Shown here piece by piece: positions 23,601 through 38,600 of a stretch of 64,000 nucleotides of DNA (position 1 is the stretch's first letter; every line of letters begins with the position of its first letter). Source of the stretch: Acanthaster planci. Taxonomy: Eukaryota; Echinodermata; Asteroidea; Valvatida; Acanthasteridae. A program made the position numbers and the translations under genes. Where the stretch lies: the NCBI RefSeq assembly GCF_001949145.1, contig NW_019091545.1, forward strand, positions 438,055 through 502,054. Direction: 5' to 3'. The notes beneath the pieces are model-generated. The model was not told where the DNA came from. It made no database searches and saw nothing but the letters and a program-made list of their open reading frames with translations.

Positions 23601-26600
23601 GCTTGTGACTTTTACCCCCTCTCCCATCTGCAACCAAAAGAAGCTTCTTGTTGGGCAATGCCTGTGCTGTACAAAAACAGTTCAGGAATCTCAATAAAGG
23701 TCTCCAATCCTGATAAGTCTTCTTCAAGAATGGATCTAGTGGACCTTGGTAATGGGCCATAGCTCCTTAAAAAAAGGAGCAAAACTTTCTTTTCAAAACA
23801 ATACTGAAAGATGGGAGATTGTTTTGCTTTGCTTTAGTTTCGTTCCTTAAAAAGTCATATAAGCCCCCATGTGTAGCTTCAGCCTATGGAAGGCCATTAA
23901 GGGCTTCGTGAGCAATATCCTAAATCGTTTGCCCCCCAAACAAGTCTCCCTCTCCCCCAAAAATCTGGTTCTGGACCCATTGTTTGCCCCCCTTTTGTTC
24001 ACCTTGGGTTGCACCCCTTTGGATCCTTCAGGTTTGGTATGGCTGATGAAGCTGTAACTGAATAATGGCTTTTAACTGGCTGGGGGGGGGTGCTATCCAA
24101 ACTGAGTCAAATTGGTTGCATTTCTTCAGTCCATGTGTAGAAAAGCTCTCTGATGCTCTCCTATGCTTTCTGATAATGCTTGCTAACGAGGACTGGACAA
24201 GTCTAGTCAACTCTTTGGGACAAGCATACTCAGATTTATCCCATAGCTAGTTTGGAGTATGGCTTTTTGTAAGAATGTCTTAATCTGCACAGAGCCAGAA
24301 CCGTCAGATGTTTATTAAGTTGAGCTCTAGTTGGACAAGAGGCATAGTAATTTGTGACTGGTGAAGTGATAATTATTGAGCAGTCTTGCTTTATACTGTA
24401 TTGTAAATTATTGGGTTGATGAATTTCCCTGTTGCTTTTACACTTTTCTCTATTTCTTCTCTCCCTTTGTTGGCCTTTTTTTCTCGTTTTGTTTTGTTTA
24501 CTAGTTTAACACTGGAGCAGAGAGAACTGTGCCGTTGTCGTCTTAAATTGTTGACATATTTGGACCGACTGCAAACATATGAGGTGAATGACCTTTGCTT
24601 TTCAAAGAATAGTTATATCTTGTACTTGGGCACCAGTGACCTGTAATGTACTCTACATGAAATATTGGCTTGTATCTTTTTCATTTTGGACTAACACAAT
24701 CTCTTTTGACAGGTGATATTGGGAGGTGGAGAGGCAGCTTCCAGATTTTACAGCGATCATTTCTTCAAGACATTCCGTTCTCAGAATATTGTGGAAGCAG
24801 CTATGCAGTTTGCCAGGGTAGGACATTCAGTGAATCACTTTTCTTCACCAGTGCTGTGATCCATGAAGGTCTGCTTGTCTCTGAGTTCTGGCTATGGATG
24901 GTGTCCAGTGAACACCAGAGGGCAGTATGACCATTCACAAGGGTTCTAGTGAGGCAGAGATGCCGTGTAAATGCATCTTTTCTTTTTATATGCACAGAAC
25001 GGCTGTAATTAGAGCTTCAATATGCATACAGACGTATCTATGCCATAAGTGCTGAAGGTGATGTCATACAAACTGGCTAGGTGCTTACAAATGATTATAA
25101 AGATAAATAGAAGAATTGACTGGAGTGGGATTTGAACCTGTAGCCTCCGGGATACCATACATGCTCTACCATCTGAGCTGTCCAGCTCTCTGTCGGTGAC
25201 TCTTGTTTTTGTGATGTTAAAAAAGGGAAAAACTTCTTTGTCGAGTGTTTGTACTCTTACATTTGATATTAGTTTGTTTTGGTTTCCTTGAATGTTCCTT
25301 TTCATTTTTGGATGCATCGCTCTGACTCCAAATTTCTTCCAAAACTTTTGTTTGTTTTGTTTTGTAAAAGTTCATGATGACCTGGACATGTCCACATGAT
25401 GTCCTCGCTACCTGCACTTTGTGGACCCCTGTTGCCTACAGGTGCTTGAATGTTATCCTGAAACACAACAGACAACATTCTAGACCACTTTACTCAACAC
25501 TTGACTCTGGTTAAGAAAGGTTTTATTCCTGGGTTAAGACAGCTTTTTTTCTCGGGCCTTCAGGATTCTGATTGGCAGGCTGTCGAGACGCTTTTCACTC
25601 ACCATGGCAATGACCTCTTACCTCATTGGTTGATGATCCTCAATAACTTCCCAGAGACCACCTCACCAACAGAGTACAGCAGCCTCCTTCCTGAAGTAAG
25701 GTAGGACCCTTTCAACCTGCGGCTTTTTTCTGCTTTGGACAATTATAACCCTCCCACCCCCATCAGTGGGTAACTTAAAAATGGTAAATCCCTGCAAGTC
25801 CATTACAAGTCATCTAGTCTTAAGCCATGTCATCACAAACTATTCACATGGACTATGATGACAGCATTCCCCTGTCAGTATTCACCCATTTACTTAAAAC
25901 TGGTCTAGTACAAGGACTTTGGACTGGATTTGTGACTGACTCAATGACAAGACTGCACATGTCATGCAACCTTGATGACATTTTGGCTGGCAATCTCTTC
26001 TGCTAAACCCACATGCAAAGGAATCTTTTCTGAAATTCGTTGTTTGTATCACATGGAAGGCTTCAAAGATCACATCACGGTTATGTGATTTGAACTTCTT
26101 GTTAAAACCAATTGTTACCAGACGGTACCTCTTCTTTCCTGTCCATCAGCATTAGTTCTAATGCTAATCCTGAGGTACTAGACTGGGAGATGGCAGAGCA
26201 ACGTGAGGCCGATTGGTGTGAAGGGGAAAACTGCCAATCAGCCATCAATCCTACCCCTATGGACTATGGAGCCTTCCTATATGAAGACCAACCCGAATTG
26301 GCTCATTTTAGGTACAATTTGTATACACATTGGAATTGGATGGAGATTCATGGATTGATATTGGAATTGATTGTTATTGTACAGAAGGTTTGGTTTCATC
26401 AGAAATCAAACAGTTTTGATGGAAGGATATTCTTACAAAGTCATTGGATTTGATGTGAACAGATAAAGTTCGCTGAAACTTATTTTCTGAGTGGAAACCA
26501 ACTCAACAGATACCAGTGAAATGGATAGAGACTGATTTCCCTGAAGCTTAACATTTCATATTTTGTTTAATATCAATTGTTTTTGACAATTTTTGTCAAA

Positions 26601-29600
26601 TTATTTATGTACCAGCTATTTTAAAAAAAAACCCCACCATATTCTTTGACGCATTTCTGCTTGAATTCTACAAAGGGCTGCCAAGTTAAGTAAAGTGTTG
26701 CTAACTGACTGGTATATTTGGAGAGCAAAGGCGATAGAACGACGGTCGAGACAGGTAAGTTGGTTTTGTTTCTAATGAGTGTTCCTATTCTATTACGTCT
26801 TCTCCAAAAAGATATCATGAGATAATCATCTCTCCAAAAACTGCCACGGGGGGACAGTGCAGTAATCTTTGTGGAAAGCTGAAGTTCAGAGATTGTGCTA
26901 CTGGACCCCTGCACAGTGAAAGAATTTGGAAGATAGAGGGAGGCATTAAGGATAAGTGAGTGGTCTTATTGTCAATAATTTTTTTTTCTTGTAGGTTGAC
27001 AATGCTGTGGAACTGATCAATCTAGGAATAGAGAGAAATGTTCAGGTATTTACAAGTTTTTAAAATTGTATTTGTTTAATATGTAACATAATAACTATTT
27101 CTTCTCAAATGTTTACATTTATTACTGGTCAATCAGTCTGACTGTTATGTTTTCTTTAGTGATGGACAGATTGTCTAAATCAGAAGTCTTAAATTTATTT
27201 CCATGCCAGGGCCTTGAAAGCTTGCAAGATGATCTGTTGACGCTAGAGGTTGTAACCTATGAATGTCAGACAGAAGCAAGTATAACTCTGGATGGCCTCC
27301 AATCCATGACTGATGTGGACAAGATCCATCTCATGATGAATAAGGTAGGCTTTGCCAGATAACTGTTAATGTGGAATTCTTGGTAAGAATGTTTGAGTGT
27401 CCATAAGGTGTGGAGGAACTTACAGAAGTCTCACTTGCAGAATTATTCTCTGTGATGTCTTTACATTCTCATTAAATGTAATGAATCAGAAAGCTATCTT
27501 CTGAGCCACATATTCGATTATTTTACTCAAATCGGAATTGTAGCTCGTTCAGTCCCATTCAAGTTGCTGTCATGTTGTGTCATATCAATGTGCTTAGGAG
27601 CATTTGGTAAAATTTTCCTCTTGGCATGTTGACACATGATCCTGCGCAAGCCATCACGGAATTTCTTATATTTGAAGGCGTAGATGCAAGGATTAATGAC
27701 AGAATTAAGCAAGACAGGTAGCTTGGTCAAGAGATCTACATAAAGTGATCTTTGTTCTGAATCATATGGCTCAAGAGTGATGATGATCATATAAACTGGC
27801 TGGGTTGGTAGGTAGAGGATTGCATAAGTTATTGTCACTGCCAACATGAGATGAATGACCCGCTTAGTGGCCTCTCGCATTTCTCGCGCTTGACGTGATG
27901 CGTTGTTGAGGGTACCATGCTTGAGAGTTATGATGATGCGAGTATAAGCCCAAATCATAGTGATTAAAGGAATTATGAATCCTCCTAGAAATGGCACAAA
28001 ATGCCAATGCCAGTCATGTTTCATTCTACATCTGTCTACATACGTTGCTTTCGATGGAAAATAAGCGATGCCAAAAAAATGAATCATGTATGTACAGAAA
28101 CCTAGCAACCAAACTGTGAGTACAGCCCCTCTTACATGTGCTTTATTGCATATCTGCACATAGCGGAGTGGGTGAACAATGCCAATGTACCTTTCGAGAG
28201 AAATGATGACAAGATTGTAGGCAGAAATGTAACCAAAGGACTGGAACAGATAGTTGCCATGGATGAGACGACAGTACAGCTTCTCGGCGATTTCATTGGT
28301 GTCATTGTTGGGGTATTGCAGCAAATCCAGGAACATCTCAAGTCCGAACATGAAACAGCAGAGACTATCAGAGACAGCAAGATTTAGGATGAGATAGTGA
28401 GTGACGTCATGGAGAAATTGGCACTTGAGGATGGTAATACTCACTAAGATGTTACTCAAAAATCCAACAACAGCAAACAGAAGAAACAGAGTTGATAGCC
28501 AGGTTGGGTAAACCTCAGTTGGAGTCACTGTTTCATTCCTGCAATAGTCAGCAAAATTTATGATGTCTTCAGTGCTCATGGTGAATTCAGAACTCGGTCA
28601 ACAGCAGACAGGTAAAGTAGATGGATGACCTCGGTCGGTCAAATAGTTGAACCTTTCCTCACACAGAGCAGCCAAAATTCATCAACTTGGATGCGTTTTG
28701 TCTCAAACAAGGATTACGTCGTTGTACCGTATACTGTGAGTTTACACAAATGGATCTTTATCCTCTCCTAGTGTGAACAATTTACTTATTCACTTCATTT
28801 GATGGCTTTGAAGACTCGTCGCTTCAGGAATGATGTCAACACTGATGCTACTGCTTTTTTGAGGACCATAAAGTCTGCTTGAAGGAAAACTGATGTTTAG
28901 GCAGTCTGTGTGCTTGATCATTCAGCCTTATGAATGTCTCATAAATGCATTCCAGTTGACGTCTGTAAAGACCTTTTCAGAACAGCGGGTATTATCACAC
29001 AAGTCCCCTGGGAACTGCTCGCCCTCACTTCATGACTGTTCTCTGTCAATAACCACTCCTTTTTCCCTTTCCACTTGAGCTGGTCATCGCTGGCAGTAAC
29101 CCCTCTGCACTAAAAACGTGCTCTGTAGCCAACTAAATATTACCTTCTCACGACCTGCCTTAAAGTGACAAATTATTGTTAAGTGCCTTAATAATATAAA
29201 GACCGATTTGTAATAGCGGTATAGATTCAGAAGTGATACTCTAAGATCTACAGTGAGCTTTTTATTTTACATTACATGATTGATCTCTGCGTAATTAAGA
29301 TTGCTTGAGGGAAGGTCTTCTAAGATGGTGTGACCAATGCTGAATAATCATTAACTATGTGTTGGAAAGTGCTTTTTCAGCAACTTTGTTTATACACACT
29401 TATGTCAGGATCTATGCTATATCAGCCCTCAGATCTGACCTTTCTGAGAGAGGATCAAATACACTGCTCAGCCATCAAGTCCAATAGGTCCTGTCACAAA
29501 ACGCCTGTGCGCCAGCTCAAAAGACTGATGCTTCTGCCAACAAGACTGGTCAGAATTGCAATCTCATCCATCAAATGTCCAATCCGCAAGTTGACTTGGG

Positions 29601-32600
29601 GGTAATTAGATGGATGGAGACAACGGCAGGTCGTGGACAGCCTGTGACTTGACCCAAGACTTGAGGACTTGTTTGTGTTGTGAGAACTTGACTGTAAGGT
29701 TCTACTAGCCATTGATAACAGATCAAAGTCTACATGTATGTCTAACCATTTAGAATGTTGGGTTTCGTTGCCAGAAATTTTCAGTTGCATCTTTGCTGCT
29801 GAGTGGTTGATAACTTGTACTCCCAAATCATCAATTGTTTGTTGAATTTAGCCTGCAGAAGATAACACAGTGTGGACCAACAGTAACACAGAATTCTTTT
29901 CTTTTGTTCAGGGAGAACTTAGCACATATCCTACAAAGATACTTTGATATTACATGCACTTTTCAACAAGTAGAATTATTCATTGGTAATTAAGGCTGAT
30001 CAGATGTTTACCTTCAATTTTTATCCATCTTGTTGAAAACTTAATAGGTTTGAGCTGTTTAGTTTTAATTTTGTGTTGCCTCGTCATTACTAGACAGAGA
30101 AACCTTGCCTTCCAACCAACTGTAACCTCAGCAATTGTGGGTAACTCACTTGAGGCTAGTCAGTTAAACATTGCCTGAGTTATTGCAAAGATAGAGATAT
30201 ATGTTGATTGACATAAAAGACAAACATTTCCAACTGCTGTCCTTGGATTAACTGTGTGTAATCATTCACAGCAAGAGACGACGAAAGGCATGATTTCAGG
30301 AATTCTAACATTTGATTATGTCTGCTGATGTCAGCCTTTCAACTGTGTAAATGAAACAAAACCCTGTGTAATTTGGCCGGCATGTCATTAATTGGGAAAA
30401 TATCAATAAAAGCTAAGACGTACACACACAAGTTTATGTCATATTAACTGCATGTGATAAAAATAGTACTGTACATGTGCCGCCCACTTTTGGAAGATTT
30501 TGCCTTTAGCTCCTCCCATCCTACTTTTGGATCCTGCACTATCGGGACATCACCCCTAACCAGAGTAGTTGAACAATACTCAATTCAAACCATTTCCATA
30601 TTTCATCCCATTGTCAACCCTTCCCTAGTTCATAAGTAGACATTGCAAGCAGAAATGATTTAACAGTGTCAGCAATTACAAAGTATTAATTTTGAAATTG
30701 GGCAACGAAGTGTCTAAAGGTTTGTTACAATTTATGGATACTCTTAATTTTTAAGAAAAAAGAAGTTGACAAACACCAATTAGATTCAAGTTTGTGCATG
30801 CCCTAGGGCCACATTTTAAAGATGGAATCTGCTGCTGCCAGTTTTCAAATAATTCTGCAAAATTTATGAATGCTTTGTATTAAGCATACAACTAAAGGTT
30901 ACAAAACAAACACCTGCTAGATACATGCAGTGCAGATGTACAGCATGGTTGAAAATTTCCACTAATCCTTGCCCAACATTTGCCAATATTGTTTCGTTGA
31001 TTTAAAACTAGTGAGAATGTTTTTACCACCTCCACATGGAGAATTTTTTGATGCTTGAGGATGAATATTCAAATACTCAATGTGCCTGAAAACTTGAAAG
31101 AGAGCTTTTTAGTGAATTTTCTTCCTAAAATCTTTGCATGTACATTTGCTCGTAAAAGTTTCTTTTAATCTGGATATCAAATCTACTGTGTATGCTTTGA
31201 GTTACTATACTTTGGTTTCAATGAACAAGTAACATTGAATACCAGTTAGTCTTTCAACCAATCATTGACATTTTTAGCTTCCAGCAGGTTGACAGGTTGA
31301 TAGTGTCTCTAGACTTTGCGACAGAGTTGGAAGTGACCCACCGCCTCTCAGGTGACTTTGGTCTTGCAACACTGCTCCATTCCTGCGTGGTGTACACAAA
31401 ACACCTCGTAGTCCATTACGGAACTTCTTGTATTTGAATGCATAGATGAAAGGATTGATGAAGGAGTTGAGAAAAACTGGGAGTTTGCTGGCTAGATCAG
31501 TGAGGAGCATTCCAAGCGGACTGAGTTCAAAGATTCCCAGTTTGACATTAACAATCACCATGTAAGCTGGTTGGGTGGGAATGTATAGGATCATGTATGC
31601 TATGGTTACCGTTAGCATGAGATAGACTGTGCGCCTAGTGGCCTCCCGCATTTCTGTGACTTGAAGTGAGACATCTTGAGCGAGGGCACTTTGCTTCAAA
31701 GTCTGGATGATGCGAGTGTAAGCCCATATCATTGTGATTAAAGGGATTATGAATCCGCCCACAAATGGCACAAAATGCCAACGCCAGTCATGTTCAAGCC
31801 AACATCGGCTTAAATACGTTGCTTTAGATGGATCATAAACAACACCAAAAAGGTGAACCGTGTAGGCACAAAAACCTAGCAACCAAGCTAGAACTAGCGC
31901 CCCTGTTATGTTAACTTTACTGCAAATCTGCACGTAGTGGAGTGGGTGCACAATGCCAACATACCTTTCAAGAGAAATGATGACAAGATTATAGGCAGAA
32001 ATGTAAGCAAAAGACTGGAACAGATAGTTGCCATGGATGAGACGACAGTACAGTTTCTCAGCGATTCCACTAGTGTCATTGTTGGGGTATTGCAGCAAAT
32101 CCAGGAACATCTCAAGTCCAAACATGAAACAGCAGAGACTATCAGAGACAGCAAGATTCAGGATGAGATAGTGAGTGACGTCATGGAGAAATTGGCACTT
32201 GAGGATGGTAATACTCACTAAGATGTTACTCAAAAATCCAACAACAGCAAACAGAAGAAACAGAGTTGATAGCCAGGATGGGTATTCCTCAATTGAAGTC
32301 ACTGTTTCATTCCTGCAACAGTCAGTGGAATTCATGTTGTCTTCAGTGTTCATGGCGAACCTGTGAGCATTTCTAAGTTGAGGAGGATCTTGCTGTCTTA
32401 TAAGACCTCTCCTTTATATCACGTATTCCATGGAGAAGGCTTTCTGTTAAGCTTGCTGAACTATGTAGAACCATGCCACACAGGTATAATGTTCCACAAC
32501 TGTACTTGGTTCCTGTCAGATCTTTATTCTGTATTCCGCAATAGCTTTGTTGGTGTTTTTGTACCAGTAAGGTAAATTGTCCATTTCAAGTTCTCCTGGT

Positions 32601-35600
32601 ACAGACTGGAAAATTATTAACAAATTGAAAGATCCTTTTCTCTACTCAGGCAGTGCCTGAAATGTGGGAGCGCTTATGTGTCACGTTAATAGATTCAAAG
32701 TCTTATTGCAGTTATGCTGTGCATACAGTGCTGCCACTCTGCTAAAACACAGTGCTGGCTTCACTTGCAGTGAGTACAATATTGGATACAGCTTCACTAC
32801 GTGACATTACAAAACTTGATTGGCGGGGAAGCTCACCCAAGGTCTGCCATCGGCATTTAGGCTACAAAGCATCTTAAGTGCCACTTTGGATATGAAATGT
32901 ACTCAGTCTCATTTCAGTAACTGCTGACACTGCAGTGCTATTGGCCTGTTTTAGAGCAATTAATTTTAATTCTACACCTGTATGCAAGGCCATCATATAC
33001 ACTATTGTGTTTTTGGTCCTCAGCTCCAAAATGGACCATTTCAAAGGCAAGGCAGACAAAGGCAAGGCAGCAATTGAGAGGGTGCTCTGAGCGCAGTGCT
33101 GATGAAATGAAAATAGAAATACCATGCAATTTATTTTATGCTCTCTGGAGTCAGCTAGGGTTGCAAGTCTTTCATTTGAAAAAAAATCTGTGCTGCAGCT
33201 GTAATTAATCAAGACATAGAGCATGTGCCTGACTGGAAAAAGATTACTGTGGGCATGTTAAAGTCTCCTCTTACTGTATATTTAAAGCAACATACATGTT
33301 GGTTTTACATGTTTTCTGCATATTATATCTATGGCAGAACTAATTGAAAATATTAAAAAAACATCAAAAGGAGTAAATGATTTTTAATTATTCAAGTACA
33401 TGTACATCATTATTCATAATTATGAGATAATTATTAAAAAAGTGCTTGAATTTTAATTTGTGGAAATATAAATCGCCTATTAGTTCAAATTGTAAATGCC
33501 TGGTTTATTCATCAATGAATGCTGAAACTTCTCAACCAGTAAAGAGTGTGCCAGAAAGTTTGACTACAGCAGTAGCTGAAACTATTTTGGATTTTTGGGG
33601 GAGGGGGGGAAGAGAAGATCATGACTAAATGCATTTTAAAAAAGGAGAATAGAAGTGCACATGAAAAAAAAAAACATATTTGGGATGTTGAGACCTGTGT
33701 TAATTTTGTTGTTTTGTTTCAGTAACCGTTTTTTTTGCCATTGCATATTGAAAAAAAAGTGGTTAAAGTCTTCATCGGCCTCCGTCTTTTCCTGTAGTTT
33801 GCTATTTACAAGCCTGACACTTTGACATGCTTTCATGGATCCAAGTGCATCCTGCTGCACTGTTTCTTTAATTGATCAGCAGGATACAAACTGTGATAGA
33901 AAATTCATTACTTTAAGGGGAGGGGAATTTTTCCTTGGTTGCACTTCCTGTGTTTAATTTCCATGGAGACCTTGACAACAAAGAGCACCACTCAGTTTCT
34001 TAAGTCTATGTCTTAGGCACCATTCCCTTCTGTTATTCCAGACACGCTTGTTTGGAGTAATGGATTACTCTATGCAACCGTAAGATAGGGGGAAGCTCTC
34101 AGCAAGCAAATGCTGTTACTGGCGCCATAGACATGTTTATCCCTGTAATCTGTCAAAGATAATGTAGAGGGACACTGAGAAGCTTAACGCTAATGGTTGT
34201 ATATGTTTTTCCACCCTTTGTATGAGGCGGGATCCTGCCGTGTAATGCTACTGTAAATATTAAGGATACTGTTCATTTATCAAAGAAATTAGGAAATTAA
34301 TTTTGCCATTTGGATGCTAAATGTACATAAAGATTTTCGCGATCAGATTGTACAAAAGCTCTGTTAGGATCATACGTGGTTTTTAACAGTTGGAATGAAC
34401 CAATCTAGAAAACAGGTGAATGTGTGTATATGTCTGTATGAACATATTTGGCCCTTCCCTTCAGCTTACTTTGGGCACCACCCATTGCTAAACATGTTCA
34501 TGAATTATGCCGCTGCAGCTAAATGCATGTATTTTTTAAATGTGTCAGTTGTTTGTGCTTCACTAATTTTTAAAATATGCTTCATTTCTCTTTGACCTGG
34601 GTACTTTCATTTATTTATTGTCCGCTTGGGACCAGGGTTTTATGTCGCATCTTTATTATTTTGTACGTCTTTTGGTTGAGTATTGAATAAAGAGGATTTA
34701 ATAATATTCCATGACCCAATTACAAAGACTCTTGACCTCCAAACCACTCTAATGCATGCTCTGCAGCTAGATACAACTGTCAAGTGAAATGTAAAGACAT
34801 CATGCTTAAGTTGGTCCGTTGTGTTCATTGCATACGGGGATGAGCTACATGTAGTAGCAATAGGTGCAATGGTGTGCTATGAATCTGTTGGTGGTACCAA
34901 CTAGTACTAACCAGTATCAACTACATGTAGTGCAAGTCAGCTGATCTTCATATAAACAAGCGACCTTTATTCTGTTCAGATTTTTTTTTGCATTTAATTG
35001 CTTGCATTTTGCTATTCCTTTTCAAAGCATTTGTTGGTTTTTCAAATACATGTAAAAAGAAATCCCGGCTTTGCCAAGTGGTCTTTGCCAAGTGTGCTTT
35101 GCCAAGTGGGCTTTGCCAAGTGGGCTTTGCCAAGTGTGCTTTGCCAGTTGAGCTTTGGCAAGTGGGCTTTGGCAAGTGGGCTTTGGCAAGTGGGCTTTGG
35201 CAAGTGGGCTTTGGCAAGTGGGCTTTGGCAAGTGGGCTTTGGCAAGTGGGCTTTGCAAGTGGGCTTTGCCAAGTGGGCTTTGCCCAGTGGGCTTTGCCAA
35301 GTGGGCTTTGCCCAGTGGGCTTTGCCAAGTGGGCTTTGCCAAGTGGGCTTTGCCAAGTGGCTTTGCCAAGTGGGCTTTGCCAAGTGGGCTTTGCCAAGTG
35401 TGCACTCTTTATGATTAAAAGCGACTTTACACGTTCCAGTATGCTTTATGTCAACAAGCAAAAATATCGAGATTCAGAAATTGGTTATTAACATGGATTA
35501 CAATGGATTGTCAATATGCAAATGGAAAGTACAGCATAGTCAGGGTTTTGTTAGCCAATAGATTTATTTGAAGAGAATTTTTCAACTATGTCTGAAAATA

Positions 35601-38600
35601 CTGCTTAATGCTAAATTCTAACAAGCAGTCATGCACTTCATGGTATTTCAGCTGTATTAGTTAAAATAAGCAAAAACATCTGTTGGAGGAGACAAGGGAT
35701 CAAGAAATTATGATTTCTTAGCTCTATGAAAAGCATCACATTCCTCTTTGCACCTTTTAGCTACTAATCTATCTGCCCTTGAACAAGCACACAGCTCCCC
35801 TTAACAGCTGCGCATATACTGCAGGTTTTCAAACCACTCTCTTTTAGATGATTAACTTCCACTGACATGTCAGGGTTCATTTTGTCTTCGTCCTTTTTGA
35901 AGTAGCGTATTCTAGGAGATAGGATTAAAACAAGAAGGGGCACTCTGTTTGAGGTCAAGTGGTTTTAATCTGACATTACAAGATCACAGTTGCAACTCAA
36001 GAAGCAAAACAAGAAAACAAGCCATTCAATCTCACTGATTCATTATGCATTGATAACTAGACTTCGCTTTCGTGAAAGTTGTGTCACAGTGGCAATGTTG
36101 CTGGAAAACCTTTTAGTTTTTAAAGCACTAACTCAAACGAGAAACTTTGTGCTACTATAAGATTCAAAGAGCTTCTAGGAAGCAAATGCTGTTGCAAAAT
36201 TTGAGTACTAGCACCTGGGCAGATGCTTACAAAGAGCCAAAAAGGCTATAAATACACATTTCAATTCAATTTGAACTAAACCCAAACTGTGTGTTTTTTT
36301 TAGTACAGTTAGGTTTAAACCTGTAACCTCTAAGAAATGAACTTCTTAACACTCTTTTTGAAAGGTTACTAGTATTTGTTTTTCCTTTTCTAAGGGGCTG
36401 TAGTCTGAACACATGACATCATTAACCTTAAATTCTCCTTAAAAAACCACAAGTGCAAGACCACACTGATTTTTGTCATTTGAGAGTGTGGTGAATCAAA
36501 AAAAAAAAAAGGAGATTCTCATGCCACATTCCCACTCAAATATGTAAAAGTGGCTTGGCCACAGCAAAGCCTGCTCTTCAACAAGCCATGAATCATCCAG
36601 GAGATTGAAAGGCATGTTCTACAGGTAGTCCTTCATTTAATGTCAAATTAAAAGCACTTACTCTTTATAGGAGTGTACTTTCTGATTTAGTTCAATCCCC
36701 TCGAGTAAGGAACTTTCCAAGGAAAGGCATTAATCATGACATGCCAGTGTCATCAAGAGAGAGTTTTTTGAAGAACTGTAGTATATGTGCAGTTGGTAAT
36801 TAAGGGAGCTGTGTTTGTTCTAAGCAAAACAGGTTATTGACTGAATGGTGTGATGTTGAAAATGTGTGACAGATTCTCAGTGGTTTTTTGTTTTTGCTTA
36901 GCAAGTAACTATCGTAAGTGAGATTGTTTTCTCAGAATTTATGCTCTTCATGGAGCTGTTCAAAGTGCAGAAATTCAATCAATCCCCCTCCCAACCTGAA
37001 AAATGGAAAAAAATTGACATTCAAGGCCTCAAAACCTGCATTCTGTTCAGTATGTACACATTTTACCCATCAAACACAAAGCTGTAGTTTCACACAATTT
37101 AATTTACAAGTATAACCTCAAGAAATGTACATCGTTCATTTATGTCTAACTAGAAATGTATGAGAATGGTGAAATATTTCTGTAATTGCAGAGAATTAAA
37201 ATTATGACTATAGATACTTGTATATACATCGAGACATTATTTTCCAAACCTACTACATGTGGCACTTCTACATTTTATTTTATTTAATGTATTCACAATT
37301 GAATTCACTAAATTCAGCCCAGAAAAATAATTGCTGAAACAGATAAACTAGCACAAACGCATTTTGAACCACTGTTTATTGGGCTGTAGCCAGAGGAAAT
37401 AAATAACCATGCCAAATTGAATATTTACAAGAAAAAAATTAGACTGAATTTCGGGTCTGAATACATGTACTTGAAAAATTGACTGCTACATGTCTATTGG
37501 TTACACACCTGAGCTAAGCTGAATTTCTCAACAGTGAACAGTGCCTTGTTGGCAAGGCTAGATTTATAAAAAGGCTTACATGTACACTGTTATGATGCTG
37601 TCAAATGTCAATCCTACAGGAAATGGTATTTACTGCTGGAATTCAGTCGTATGCTGCAGGTTTTTATAAGCTTTACACTGTAATCATCAAATTCTACAAA
37701 CTTCGATCACTTCAAAAATTTCAGTTTGAAGACCTGACATTTCAATGGCAGCTGCTTCTCTCTCAAAAAAGTCACATTCTGATTTCAATTATTGTTATTT
37801 GCAACCAAACAGCCAAAAGAGAAGGTTGACTAAAATGACTCAAAATTACATTATACACATGCACAATGTACTAAAGACACTGCATCAATCCTTGATAGTC
37901 AATGTCAAAGCAGGAAATGACAGAAATCTTTAATATATCCAGACTCTAGAGCAGCATAACGATAGGCAATAAATTTCAATCAAGGCTTATAATTACACTC
38001 GACGTGTATCTCCTGTCTCATAATTGGTTTGTAAGTAGTATTTTGTGTACACTTGCATCAGTTATTTGATTCAAGGCAGAGACTATTCCAACCTCCCCTG
38101 CCTTAGGTTTTGGAACATTCCACAAACCAATCAACATGTTGGGGAATCTTTATCTGTTTGCTCTTGTGAAAGGCTACATGACTATATCACGTTGTTTTCC
38201 TTTGGCAAATTTCACTGAGATATGAAACTCAAATTTTCTTAGATTGAAAAAGTTTCCTTGTTAAACAATAAGAGTTACAATCTGATATGTCATATACTGT
38301 TACCAATGTTCTGACCGGTATTCTGATTAGTACGTGTGTTTTTGCTTAGTGTATTACTAAGCAAATATTTCCTGTTTTGCGGGTCTGAACAATTTCAACT
38401 GAGTGTTTGAGATACACGTTTAGGCTGTTTCTCTTCACAAGAAGTGTCAGTTTTAACAATTTCAACTGAGTGTTTGANNNNNNNNNNNNNNNNNNNNNNN
38501 NNNNNNNNNNNNNNNNNNNNNNNNNNNNNNNNNNNNNNNNNNNNNNNNNNNNNNNNNNNNNNNNNNNNNNNNNNNNNNNNNNNNNNNNNNNNNNNNNNNN

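Noticed and set aside
25110-25195. Functional tRNA gene
   Set aside because: The A- and B-boxes are present, but acceptor and anticodon stems do not pair, so it is a SINE head or pseudogene.
26112-26149. Upstream extension of NBAS exon 24
   Set aside because: The acceptor at the earlier AG would give the wrong phase relative to exon 23. The acceptor at 26148-26149 restores the frame and the family alignment.
34948-35491. Five long overlapping open frames on both strands
   Set aside because: They arise from the 14-bp minisatellite, which lacks stop codons. The proteins are repetitive translations of GCCAAGTGGGCTTT with no family resemblance.
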